Source: Candidatus Heimdallarchaeota archaeon (GTDB lineage: Archaea; Asgardarchaeota; Heimdallarchaeia; Heimdallarchaeales; Heimdallarchaeaceae). Taken from it: a stretch of 6,071 nucleotides of DNA. Below the pieces are notes generated by a model, which did not search any database, had not been told where the DNA came from, and was given only the letters and a program-made list of their open reading frames with translations. A program made the translations under genes and the position numbers. Where the stretch lies: assembly GCA_023139025.1 (NCBI GenBank), contig JAGLOH010000140.1, positions 1 to 6,071 on the forward strand. The letters are read 5' to 3'. Of this stretch, positions 1 to 6,071 are shown piece after piece (positions within the stretch are counted from its first letter, which is position 1; each line of letters opens with the position of its first letter).

Positions 1-693
1 TTTTATATTGCACAAACTAGTATAATATGGGTAATATTTGATGCAGGCTTGGCCATTTTTGCAGGAATAGTTTTTTTCACACACCTAATTAAGCAAAGAG
101 GTTTCGTAGAGAAGAAATATCAAAAAGTTATAGAAATAATGATGGTTGGAGTTGTAATAGCATACTTCATAAGTGCTCTTTTATTTGCTGCTAGAAAATT
201 GATCTATGCTGTGACAGGTGAAATAATGATGCTGCATATGGAATGGGTTTCGGTTGCAGTAGGAGCCTTAATTATAGGAATTTCTATTTACATGGGAGGA
301 ATTGAAGCATTTTACTATTCTACTGAAATTCATTCAGTATATATCTTTGATAAAGCTGGATCTTCAATCTATTCAGCTTCAGCAAAGAAAAAACTAAATG
401 TGAGAGGTCATATTATTCTTAGTGTAACTACAGCTTTTTCAGAATTTGCGGGAGAACTAATAGGAAAAGAAGTTTATCCAAAAGAAATTGATTTAGGCGA
501 TTCTTCATTAATGATTGAAACCGAAGGAACGTTTGTTTGCTTCTTGTGCAGTAGAGTTCCTACAAGCTATTTACGTCAAGCAATAAGAAATCTTCTTGCA
601 GATTTATCACCGAATATGTCGGAAAATGAAATATCTACATTGGTAAAGAAATATTTAGCATTCAAACCAATAATCTCAAAGCACAATGAGTGA
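1..693 (+). CDS. Membrane protein with C-terminal longin/roadblock-like domain (5' partial)
   Basis: The frame is open from base 1, so the gene starts upstream of the window; the TTG at 49 is internal, because hydrophobic residues run straight through it. The 230 visible residues begin with about three membrane spans (roughly residues 8-30, 44-64 and 82-105), the loops between them rich in Lys and Arg. A soluble domain follows at about 111-220. It starts with a beta strand reading HSVYIFDKAGSSIYSAS, then a helix reading VTTAFSEFAGELIG, two more strands and an amphipathic C-terminal helix. This order (strand, 'D-x-x-G' turn, long helix containing F-x-E, strands, helix) resembles the longin/roadblock-like sensory or GTPase-regulator domains frequent in Asgard and some other archaea. 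A membrane-anchored sensing or scaffold role is inference. No enzymatic motif is visible. No recognisable partner gene lies next to it; leuS follows after a 244-nt spacer. Confidence 0.75.
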   Translation, partial: FYIAQTSIIWVIFDAGLAIFAGIVFFTHLIKQRGFVEKKYQKVIEIMMVGVVIAYFISALLFAARKLIYAVTGEIMMLHMEWVSVAVGALIIGISIYMGGIEAFYYSTEIHSVYIFDKAGSSIYSASAKKKLNVRGHIILSVTTAFSEFAGELIGKEVYPKEIDLGDSSLMIETEGTFVCFLCSRVPTSYLRQAIRNLLADLSPNMSENEISTLVKKYLAFKPIISKHNE

Positions 694-723
694 TATCTGT
701 TCTTCTTCAAAAGTTTAATAAGT

Positions 724-736
724 GAAATATATTTTG
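724..736 (+). promoter_or_regulatory. Putative archaeal promoter (BRE/TATA-like) upstream of leuS
   Basis: The string GAAATATATTTTG combines a purine/A-rich BRE-like start with a TATATTTT box. The usual archaeal spacing would place transcription start near 755-760, after the stop of the upstream gene and about 180 nt before leuS. If used, the transcript would carry the small ORF at 788-925 ahead of leuS. A second, weaker TTTTAATTA string lies near 856-864. In such AT-rich DNA these matches can arise by chance. Confidence 0.4.
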
Positions 737-787
737 TTATATTGAGGAAATCAAAATGGGGTATCGTGTTCTTCTCAACAAATAGGA

Positions 788-925
788 ATGATATCTGCTT
801 TAGTGGTTTCCAGGTTTTTCGTTTCTTTAGCAGTTTTATTATGTCTAAAGATAACGCTTTTAATTATCAAATTCCGATTTTGGAAGAAGAAAGATATTCT
901 AACTGTTCAAGTAAGATCCGAATAA
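788..925 (+). CDS. Possible small single-span membrane peptide, 45 aa
   Basis: An ATG frame gives 45 residues, starting MISALVVSRFFVSLAVLL. A hydrophobic stretch covers about residues 2-27, followed by a basic patch (FRFWKKK) and a short polar tail ending VQVRSE. That is the layout of a single-pass small membrane protein with positive charge on the cytoplasmic side. The stop lies 12 nt before the leuS ATG in the same frame, and no other gene is evident in this spacer. Against it: only AGG sits just before the ATG, T-rich DNA easily gives hydrophobic translations, and only 25 of 45 codons begin with a purine. A competing frame starting with TTG at 742 runs 41 nt into leuS and looks less protein-like. 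No family recognised. Confidence 0.33.
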   Translation: MISALVVSRFFVSLAVLLCLKITLLIIKFRFWKKKDILTVQVRSE

Positions 926-937
926 GCAAGACAAACA

Positions 938-3883
938 ATGGTGAAATTATTGACAACATTCCTAGAAGAGATACGTAAAATTGAAAAGAAGTGGCAAAAG
1001 AAATGGCAAGAAGACCAGATATTTATTGGAAATGTAGATAGCTCAAAACCAAAATGGTTTTTAACAGTGTCTTATCCTTATGCAACTGCTCCTCTTCATA
1101 TAGGCCATGCTCGTACTTATGGATTAGGTGATATTTTTGCTAGGTTCAAGAGACAACAAGGATTCAATGTATTATGGCCTATGGGCTTTCATATAACTGG
1201 AACTCCTGTTCTCGCAGTATCTTGGAAACTAAAGAATAATGATAAAGTCGAATGGGACAGATACCGAAAGTATATATCAATATATGAGGACAGCAAGGAA
1301 TTAGTTGAGGAATTAATAGCTTCGTTTGTAGAACCAGAAAATGTAGCAAACTATTTTTCAGAAAAAATAATCAAAGATTTCCTCGGAATGGGATACTCGC
1401 TTGATACTACAAGGCAATTCTCAACTGGAGATCCTGACTATAATAAATTCATAGAATGGCAATATATTAAATTGGACAAAAAGAACCTAATTACACAAGG
1501 AAATTATCCCATCCTATGGTGTGTCAACGATAAAAATGCTGTTGGTGAAGATGACATTCAAGCTGGAGATGAGTTAAAGGTAGAAGTAACTGAATTTGTT
1601 GGTATTAAATTCATGCTCGATTCAAATATCTTTCTAGTTGCAGCTACCTTAAGACCTGAAACGATTTTCGGTGCAACCAATGTATGGATACATCCTGATG
1701 CAATTTACGAAGAAATCTCAATAGATGGAGAGAAATGGATTGTCTCCAAAGAAGCAACAAAGAAGTTAATAGAGCAAAATCATGAAATCGAAGTTATTAG
1801 GGAATTAAAAGGAAAAGAGCTAATAAACAATAATGTTGAAGTTCCTATTACTGAGAAAAAAATACCAATCTATCCAGCATCTTTTGTGGATACTGATCAT
1901 GCAACAGGAGTAGTATACAGTGTTCCTGGACATGCTCCCTATGACTATGCAGCGTTAGCTGATTTGCAAAAAGATGAGAAAACCATTGAAAAATATGGAT
2001 TAGATTCTGAATTTTTGAAGCAAATTGAACCAATTTCTTTAATTGAGGTAAAGGGTTATGGTGAATTTCCTGCAGTTGAAATTTGCGAAAAACTGGATGT
2101 TAAATCACAAAATGACATTGCAGAATTAGAAGAAGCTACTCAAATAATTTACAGAGACGAATTTTATTCTGGAATCATGAAAGAAAACACAGATGAATAC
2201 AAAGGGCTGAAAGTCGAAGCTGCAAAAGATAGAGTTGCGGATACTTTATTTGATATTAATCTAGCATCTACTGTTTACGAAACATCAGCAAAGACTATTT
2301 GTAGATGTGGAGGACAAATAATTGCAGCGATTATACAAGATCAATATTTCCTGCATTATGGAAATGAAGATTGGAAAAGAGATGCATTCAAAGCATTAAA
2401 CAAAATGCTCATAACTCCAGAAAAATATCGACAAAGCTTTGAAAACACCTTCCACTGGTTAGACAAAAGACCTTGTGTTCGAAGAAGAGGATTAGGAACA
2501 GAATTTCCATTTACCAAAGGAGAAGGGTGGATTATTGAATCATTGAGTGATTCAGTTATTTACATGTCCTTCTATACAATTGTTCGACAAATGCGTCAAA
2601 ACAATATTGAACCTAGTCAACTGAAACCGGAGTTCTTTGATTATGTATTTCTAAATGAAGGAGATATAAGAGAAGTAAGTAAGATCACCTCCATATCAGA
2701 AGATATAATTGAAGAAACAAAAGCGGAATTTGAATATTGGTATCCAAATGACTTACGACACACAGCAATTCAGCATATTTCAAACCATTTATCATTTGCA
2801 ATCTTTCACCATGCTGCTATATTCCCTGAAAAGTATTGGCTACCTGCCTTCTCTTTGAATGATACGTTAAATCGCTTTGGTGAAGCAATGAGTAAAAGTA
2901 AGCCTAACGTGATTCAAATAGCAGAAGTATCAGGTAAATTCAGTGTTGACTTGACAAGATTACATTTAGCATCAAATGCTACACCGGAAACAGTTCTGGA
3001 ATGGAAAGACACTGAAGTGAAATTTGCTCAACAAAGATTGAAAAAATTCTGGGAATATGTATTAAGTGTTGTAGATGTAGATAGAGATGTAAACATAGAA
3101 TACTCGTTTCCATCAAAGGTTTTGCTTTCATCAGTAAAAACCAATCTAAAGAAAGCATTGGAAGAAATTGAGAAATTTAATGCTAGAGATTATATCTTGG
3201 ATGGATATTATGCAAACATAAGGATTCTAGATGAATACCAGAAATTAGCTGTAAATCTACCTGAAGAAGAAAAGATGGCAGTTCTAAGAGAAGTATTTGA
3301 AATGATAGTTGTAATAATAGCACCGGTTATTCCACACATTTGTGAAGAATTAAACGAAAGAATGGGTAACAAAGATTACATCTCGTTGAAAAGAATGCCT
3401 AAAATCAAAATAGATAAAGAAGATACTCTTTACGCTTTACAAGCAAAGTTCATGACCAACCTGCTAGAAGATATAAATCAAATAGTAAAACTAGTAAAGA
3501 CAAAACCAAATAAAATTTATATCTATATTAATGCAGAATGGAAGAATGACTTATATGACTTAGCAACCGATTTGTTTAAGGATGAAGCTGTTCAAATTGG
3601 AAGAATTATGTCATCAGCAAAAGAGAATAGTAAGCTTAACAAATACATGAAAGAAATAGCAAACGATGCAAAGCAAATGTTAAAAGATCCTACCATATTC
3701 AGAATAAAAATGCTAGCTCCTGATGATCAGAAAAAAGCAATTCAAGGATATGAAGAATATATTAGTAAAAGATTCAACAATGCAGAAATTATAATACAAA
3801 TCGCTGATGACAAAGAGATTCATGACCCTCAAAGCAAAGCTAACAAAGCAAGACCAATGAAGCCTGCGTTATTGTTAGAATAA
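938..3883 (+). CDS. leuS: Leucyl-tRNA synthetase, archaeal/eukaryotic cytosolic type
   Basis: Class I synthetase that charges tRNA-Leu with leucine in the cytoplasm. The 981 residues look complete for the archaeal type. The Rossmann core opens with PKWFLTVSYPY and the HIGH signature at residues 54-57, then MGFHITGTP at 82-90. The inserted CP1 editing domain shows the threonine-rich ATLRPETIFGATNVW (236-250) and VPGHAPYDY (329-337), whose Asp336 matches the conserved editing aspartate. A CRCG element (455-458), HWLDKRPCVRRRGLGT (506-521) and WIIESLSDS (531-539) follow, then the KMSKS-like AMSKS (650-654), a helical anticodon-binding region, and the archaeal-type C-terminal extension ending KARPMKPALLL. 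The ATG at 938 is the first start after an in-frame stop at 923. No convincing Shine-Dalgarno precedes it. Unusual residues: AMSKSKPN for KMSKSKGN, SDSV for SDST, and a poorly conserved stretch at 605-615 where the family normally has a GKDL motif. Confidence 0.95.
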   Translation: MVKLLTTFLEEIRKIEKKWQKKWQEDQIFIGNVDSSKPKWFLTVSYPYATAPLHIGHARTYGLGDIFARFKRQQGFNVLWPMGFHITGTPVLAVSWKLKNNDKVEWDRYRKYISIYEDSKELVEELIASFVEPENVANYFSEKIIKDFLGMGYSLDTTRQFSTGDPDYNKFIEWQYIKLDKKNLITQGNYPILWCVNDKNAVGEDDIQAGDELKVEVTEFVGIKFMLDSNIFLVAATLRPETIFGATNVWIHPDAIYEEISIDGEKWIVSKEATKKLIEQNHEIEVIRELKGKELINNNVEVPITEKKIPIYPASFVDTDHATGVVYSVPGHAPYDYAALADLQKDEKTIEKYGLDSEFLKQIEPISLIEVKGYGEFPAVEICEKLDVKSQNDIAELEEATQIIYRDEFYSGIMKENTDEYKGLKVEAAKDRVADTLFDINLASTVYETSAKTICRCGGQIIAAIIQDQYFLHYGNEDWKRDAFKALNKMLITPEKYRQSFENTFHWLDKRPCVRRRGLGTEFPFTKGEGWIIESLSDSVIYMSFYTIVRQMRQNNIEPSQLKPEFFDYVFLNEGDIREVSKITSISEDIIEETKAEFEYWYPNDLRHTAIQHISNHLSFAIFHHAAIFPEKYWLPAFSLNDTLNRFGEAMSKSKPNVIQIAEVSGKFSVDLTRLHLASNATPETVLEWKDTEVKFAQQRLKKFWEYVLSVVDVDRDVNIEYSFPSKVLLSSVKTNLKKALEEIEKFNARDYILDGYYANIRILDEYQKLAVNLPEEEKMAVLREVFEMIVVIIAPVIPHICEELNERMGNKDYISLKRMPKIKIDKEDTLYALQAKFMTNLLEDINQIVKLVKTKPNKIYIYINAEWKNDLYDLATDLFKDEAVQIGRIMSSAKENSKLNKYMKEIANDAKQMLKDPTIFRIKMLAPDDQKKAIQGYEEYISKRFNNAEIIIQIADDKEIHDPQSKANKARPMKPALLLE

Positions 3884-3887
3884 GCAC

Positions 3888-3921
3888 TTTTTTTTCCTTT
3901 TTTTCATTATCTCCATTTTTT
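3888..3921 (+). terminator. T-tract terminator after leuS
   Basis: Four bases after the leuS stop there are three T runs on the coding strand (8, 7 and 6 T, at 3888-3895, 3898-3904 and 3916-3921), separated by C-containing breaks and without a GC-rich hairpin. Hairpin-free oligo-T tracts are the usual archaeal termination signal, and a new promoter follows soon after. Confidence 0.7.
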
Positions 3922-3959
3922 CTAATTTCCTCTAATTCTCCAGAATTCTAATGTTTTAT

Positions 3960-3976
3960 GGCTATATAATATAGCC
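3960..3976. repeat. 17-nt perfect palindrome over a TATA box (possible operator)
   Basis: GGCTATATAATATAGCC is two perfect 8-nt inverted arms around a single central A. The TATA-like element lies inside it. A dimeric repressor bound here would block TATA-binding protein, so an operator is a reasonable guess. A palindromic promoter by chance in AT-rich DNA is the alternative, although the GGC/GCC ends are not explained by composition. Confidence 0.45.
3963..3970 (+). promoter_or_regulatory. TATA box for the small ORF / FakA-N-like unit
   Basis: TATATAAT lies about 33 nt (from its centre) before the ATG at 3999. Normal archaeal TATA-to-start spacing puts transcription start near 3991-3993 and leaves a leader of only about 6-8 nt, made up of AAAAGG. 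This fits an archaeal short-leader transcript that would read through the small frame into the gene at 4142. Confidence 0.5.
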
Positions 3977-3998
3977 TAAAGGATAGGTTTTTAAAAGG

Positions 3999-4137
3999 AT
4001 GAAAAGCATTTACAATCGAGCGTAAATACAATTACATAATCGCAATATTCTATGGTGATAAAAGGAAGGAAGTATTAAGAACTCCTTTATCATACATAGA
4101 AATGCGAGAGGTAAAAAACTTAGCTAAGTGGGGCTAA
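3999..4137 (+). CDS. Small ORF (about 45 aa) with an apparent one-base frameshift after its start
   Basis: Reading from 4003 gives 44 sense codons to the TAA at 4135, but the codon before 4003 is TGA and the first in-frame ATG is not until 4102. One base out of frame, an ATG at 3999 lies directly after AAAAGG and behind a well-spaced TATA box. Dropping one A from the A4 run at 4002-4005 joins the two into a 45-residue protein: start MKAFTIERKYNYIIAIFYG, middle DKRKEVLRTPLSYIEMREV, end KNLAKWG. It is basic and mixed in composition; 30 of the 44 codons begin with a purine, as in real genes. The stop is 4 nt before the next gene's ATG, suggesting translational coupling. Possible explanations: an assembly or read error in the A run, a true frameshift mutation, a programmed shift, or a non-standard start such as ATC or ATA. 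I do not recognise the family. Confidence 0.45.
4056..4092 (+). repeat. Imperfect stem-loop inside the small ORF
   Basis: TGATAAAAGGA (4056-4066) pairs with TCCTTTATCA (4083-4092) over 10 base pairs with one bulged A, around a 16-nt loop. The stem is AT-rich and weak. It could modulate translation of the coupled gene at 4142 or be incidental to coding sequence. Confidence 0.25.
4128..4133 (+). promoter_or_regulatory. Possible ribosome binding site for the FakA-N-like gene
   Basis: GTGGGG ends 8 nt before the ATG at 4142 and overlaps the last codons of the small ORF. It is the only G-rich stretch in the neighbourhood and is a partial match to the GGTG-type archaeal Shine-Dalgarno. It favours initiation at 4142 or at the adjacent ATG at 4145; the two cannot be separated from sequence. 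Confidence 0.4.
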
Positions 4138-4141
4138 ATAA

Positions 4142-4825
4142 ATGATGGAACCTAATACTAAAATTGATGGTATAACCCTCAAAAAAATGATGATTACTGC
4201 TGCTCATAATCTTGAGCAAACAAAAGAAGAAATAAACGCTATTAATGTTTTCCCAATTCCTGATGGAGATACAGGAGTAAATTTGTTTTTAACAATAAGA
4301 ACTGTTGTTGAGCAATTTGATGAAATTGATCCAACATCTATCCAAGAAGCTGCACAACTCATTACAAAAGGTAGTTTCTTAGGAGCCAAAGGTAATTCTG
4401 GCGTAATTATTTCTCAATTCTTCCAAGGTTTCAGCTCTGAAATTGAAGAACATGATACAGTAGATTTACAAGTATTTGCAAAAGCTCTAGCAGAAGGAAG
4501 TGAATGGGCTTATGAAGCTGTTCTTCACCCTACTGAAGGAACTATTCTTACTGTTATAAAGGATACTGCTGCCATTGCAAAATCCATTGCAGAAAACAGC
4601 GGAGATTGGACTGAGATGATTACTGAAACCTATTTAACTGCAGTTAAATCCTTAGAAAACACTCCAAACCTATTACCTGTCTTGAAAGAAGCAGGCGTTG
4701 TAGATGCAGGAGCAAAAGGTTTTGTTAATGTCTGGCTTGGTTGGTGCTTCCAACTCATGGATAGTCTTGGCATAAAGATTGCACACATTGAAGAAGAATC
4801 TGAAAAAATTCGAAACGGGAATTAG
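4142..4825 (+). CDS. Standalone FakA-N / DhaL-type (DAK2) kinase-domain protein
   Basis: The 227 residues match the ATP-binding DhaL/DAK2 fold, in the version found at the N terminus of bacterial fatty acid kinase FakA (YloV). Visible motifs in order: NVFPIPDGDTGVN (35-47), whose aspartates hold Mg-ATP in this fold; GAKGNSGVIISQ (81-92), the nucleotide loop; HPTEGTILTVIKDTA (129-143); and LPVLKEAGVVDAGAKG (178-193). These wordings are closer to FakA than to the DhaL subunit of dihydroxyacetone kinase. Bacterial FakA is about 550 residues, with middle and C-terminal domains that work with the lipid-binding FakB (DegV). Here the protein ends soon after the ATP domain, with no FakB or remaining FakA part in the window. 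It could be half of a split kinase or act on another substrate. It lies 4 nt after a small ORF and converges on thrS. The enzyme fold is secure; the substrate is unknown. Confidence 0.85.
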   Translation: MMEPNTKIDGITLKKMMITAAHNLEQTKEEINAINVFPIPDGDTGVNLFLTIRTVVEQFDEIDPTSIQEAAQLITKGSFLGAKGNSGVIISQFFQGFSSEIEEHDTVDLQVFAKALAEGSEWAYEAVLHPTEGTILTVIKDTAAIAKSIAENSGDWTEMITETYLTAVKSLENTPNLLPVLKEAGVVDAGAKGFVNVWLGWCFQLMDSLGIKIAHIEEESEKIRNGN

Positions 4826-4847
4826 TTCCCAATTTTATCTTATTTTT
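4817..4847 (+). terminator. Hairpin plus T-rich terminator overlapping the stop codon of the FakA-N-like gene
   Basis: GGGAA (4817-4821) and TTCCC (4826-4830) are perfect inverted arms around a 4-nt loop TTAG that contains the TAG stop. The following AATTTTATCTTATTTTT is T-rich. It resembles a small intrinsic terminator, though a 5-bp stem is short and in archaea the T-rich part may be what matters. Confidence 0.45.
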
Positions 4848-4857
4848 GTAAGTATAT

Positions 4858-4865
4858 AAAAAAAA
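4858..4865 (-). terminator. T8 tract after thrS
   Basis: Eight consecutive A on the given strand read as T8 in the direction of thrS, 18 nt past its stop codon. This is a typical archaeal oligo-T terminator. With the signal of the opposite gene it makes 4826-4883 a compact bidirectional termination zone. Confidence 0.55.
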
Positions 4866-4883
4866 GAATGGTTTGTCTCAAAA

Positions 4884-6071
4884 TTATTCATAAGCTTCAA
4901 TTAACTTTCGTACTTTTTCTATGAACTCTGGAATTTTCACTCCAAATTCCACTTTGTTTCCACGAGACCTAACAGCAATAGTCTTAGCTTCAACCTCTTT
5001 GTTACCCACATTTAATATAAATGGAATTTTGTTCAAAGTAGCTTGTCGAATTTTATATTCCATCCTTTCTCCAGAAAAGTCTGCTTCAGCTCTGATATCA
5101 GCCTTGAGCAAATCTTCAACAACTTGTTTTGCATAATCGACATGCTGATCAGTAATAGGTATAACTATTACCTGAACTGGACTTAACCAAATAGGCATTT
5201 TTCCTATGTAATTTTCAACTAAAATTGCGAGGAATCGTTCTATAGCTCCATAGATAGTACGATGAATTACATACGGTTTATGCTTCTGGCTATCTTCGCC
5301 AAGATAATTGATATTGAACCTATCAGGAAGGTTGAAATCAACTTGAATAGTTGCAAGTTGCCATCTACGACCTATTGCATCTTTTACATCAACATCAATC
5401 TTGGGTCCATAGAAGGCACCATCTCCTTCTTTTATTCTGTAAGGTAGATTTACTCTTTCCATTGCACTTATGAGAGCTTTTGTAGCATGATCCCAACCTT
5501 CATCAGTTCCAATTGCTTTATCAGGCTTGGTGCTAACAAAATATTCCCATTCTTGAAAACCAAAGGTTTTGTAAAAGTGTTCTACAAGCTCTATAACTCT
5601 AACAATTTCATCCTCAAGTTGTTCAGGAAGCATAAAGATGTGAGCATCATCTTGAGTAATACTTCGAATTCGGAAAAGACCATGTAATGTTCCAGAAAGC
5701 TCATATCTGTATACAGTACCCATCTCACCAAACCTTACAGGGAGTTCTCGGTATGAATAAGCTTTTCGATTATAGATCATCATATGCCCAGGACAATTCA
5801 TTGGTTTAATATACCATTGTTCTCCCTTCAGATCTACTGGAAACATATGTTCCATGAAGTACTCAGTATGCCCACTAGTTTGCCACACATTTTTCTTGAA
5901 AACATGAGGAGTTTGTACTATTTCATAACCTGCTTTTCGGTGTTCTTTCTTCCAGAAGTCTTTCAGAACATCTAAAATAATGGTACCTTTAGGAAAGATT
6001 AATGGCATCCCTGGCCCCCATTCATCAGCAGTATCAAACAAATCTAATTGTGGTCCAATTATCCTATGATC
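4884..6071 (-). CDS. thrS: Threonyl-tRNA synthetase, catalytic and anticodon domains (5' partial), bacterial-like
   Basis: Class II synthetase charging tRNA-Thr. The frame is open to the right edge, and the first visible residues, DHRIIGPQLDLF, are the conserved ThrRS junction leading into the catalytic domain, so the TTG at 6041 is internal and the start lies outside. Of the 395 visible residues, about 1-290 are catalytic. The zinc ligands all appear present: Cys93 in KPMNCPGHM, His144 in TQDDAHIF and His270 in YVIHRTIYG. Motif 2 is VYRYELSGTLHGLFRIR and motif 3 includes GAIERF. The anticodon-binding domain follows (about 295-395), starting WLSPVQVIVIP. The HGLFRIR...TQDDAHIF wording is that of bacterial ThrRS, not the common archaeal form. 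WQLATIQVDFNLPDRF replaces the usual bacterial WQCGTIQ. Any N-terminal TGS or editing domain is beyond the window, so editing ability cannot be judged. It converges on the FakA-N-like gene with 58 nt between stops. Confidence 0.95.
   Translation of the reverse strand, partial: DHRIIGPQLDLFDTADEWGPGMPLIFPKGTIILDVLKDFWKKEHRKAGYEIVQTPHVFKKNVWQTSGHTEYFMEHMFPVDLKGEQWYIKPMNCPGHMMIYNRKAYSYRELPVRFGEMGTVYRYELSGTLHGLFRIRSITQDDAHIFMLPEQLEDEIVRVIELVEHFYKTFGFQEWEYFVSTKPDKAIGTDEGWDHATKALISAMERVNLPYRIKEGDGAFYGPKIDVDVKDAIGRRWQLATIQVDFNLPDRFNINYLGEDSQKHKPYVIHRTIYGAIERFLAILVENYIGKMPIWLSPVQVIVIPITDQHVDYAKQVVEDLLKADIRAEADFSGERMEYKIRQATLNKIPFILNVGNKEVEAKTIAVRSRGNKVEFGVKIPEFIEKVRKLIEAYE

Noticed and set aside
691..797. 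Short shared strings in the leuS upstream spacer: TGATATCTG at 691 and 789, TGTTCTTCT at 698 and 767
   Set aside because: Nine-base matches in a T-rich spacer with irregular spacing; not enough to call a repeat or a decayed duplication.
742..978. 78-codon frame with a TTG start between the first gene and leuS
   Set aside because: It overlaps the leuS start by 41 nt, needs a weak start codon and gives a composition unlike a folded protein. The 788-925 frame is a better candidate for this spacer.
1848..2033. 61-codon frame on the minus strand inside leuS
   Set aside because: It is antisense to the well-conserved editing domain and has no recognisable protein features, so it is a shadow of leuS.
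3922..4141. A tRNA or box C/D small RNA in the spacer before the FakA-N-like gene
   Set aside because: No cloverleaf arms or TTC-type loop, and no paired C (TGATGA) and D (CTGA) boxes. The small ORF explains most of the stretch better.
4204..4389. 61-codon minus-strand frame inside the FakA-N-like gene
   Set aside because: Antisense to the conserved DGDTG and GAKGNSG region, so it is explained by the real gene.
4921..5975. Four plus-strand frames of 61-71 codons opposite thrS
   Set aside because: All lie antisense to conserved ThrRS domains, are low in charged residues and lack ribosome binding sites.
6039..6041. TTG as a start codon for thrS
   Set aside because: The ten codons upstream to the window edge read DHRIIGPQLD, a conserved ThrRS segment, so the gene continues beyond the window.

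Overview
This AT-rich window (by eye about one third G+C) looks archaeal. The strongest marker is a full-length leucyl-tRNA synthetase of the archaeal/eukaryotic cytosolic type. Short leaders behind TATA-like boxes and T-tract terminators agree with this. The left-edge gene pairs membrane helices with a small alpha/beta domain resembling the longin/roadblock-like domains common in Asgard archaea, so an Asgard (Heimdall- or Loki-like) source is possible. That placement is inference, and two other genes have a bacterial look: a FakA-N/DhaL-type protein and a ThrRS catalytic core.

Layout: 1-693 (+) is the 3' part of a membrane protein gene that begins before the window. 694-937 is a spacer with a good TATA-like element (724-736) and a possible 45-residue single-span membrane peptide (788-925). 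938-3883 (+) is leuS, 981 aa, followed by a multi-T-tract terminator. 3922-4141 holds a second promoter, a 17-nt perfect palindrome centred on its TATA box, and a previously uncalled small reading frame (3999-4137) that would encode a 45-aa protein but appears shifted by one base just after its start codon. That frame ends 4 nt before the FakA-N/DhaL-like gene (4142-4825, +). 4826-4883 is a convergent terminator region. 4884-6071 (-) is the C-terminal 395 codons of thrS, which continues past the right edge.

The genes do not form one pathway. Two are translation enzymes in opposite orientation. The kinase-like protein and the small frame before it probably form a separate two-gene transcript. 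The most interesting points are this hidden small ORF with its palindromic promoter, the standalone FakA-N domain, and non-consensus residues in catalytic-core motifs of the LeuRS. I see no CRISPR array, mobile element, tRNA or rRNA, and no clear new defence or metabolic system.
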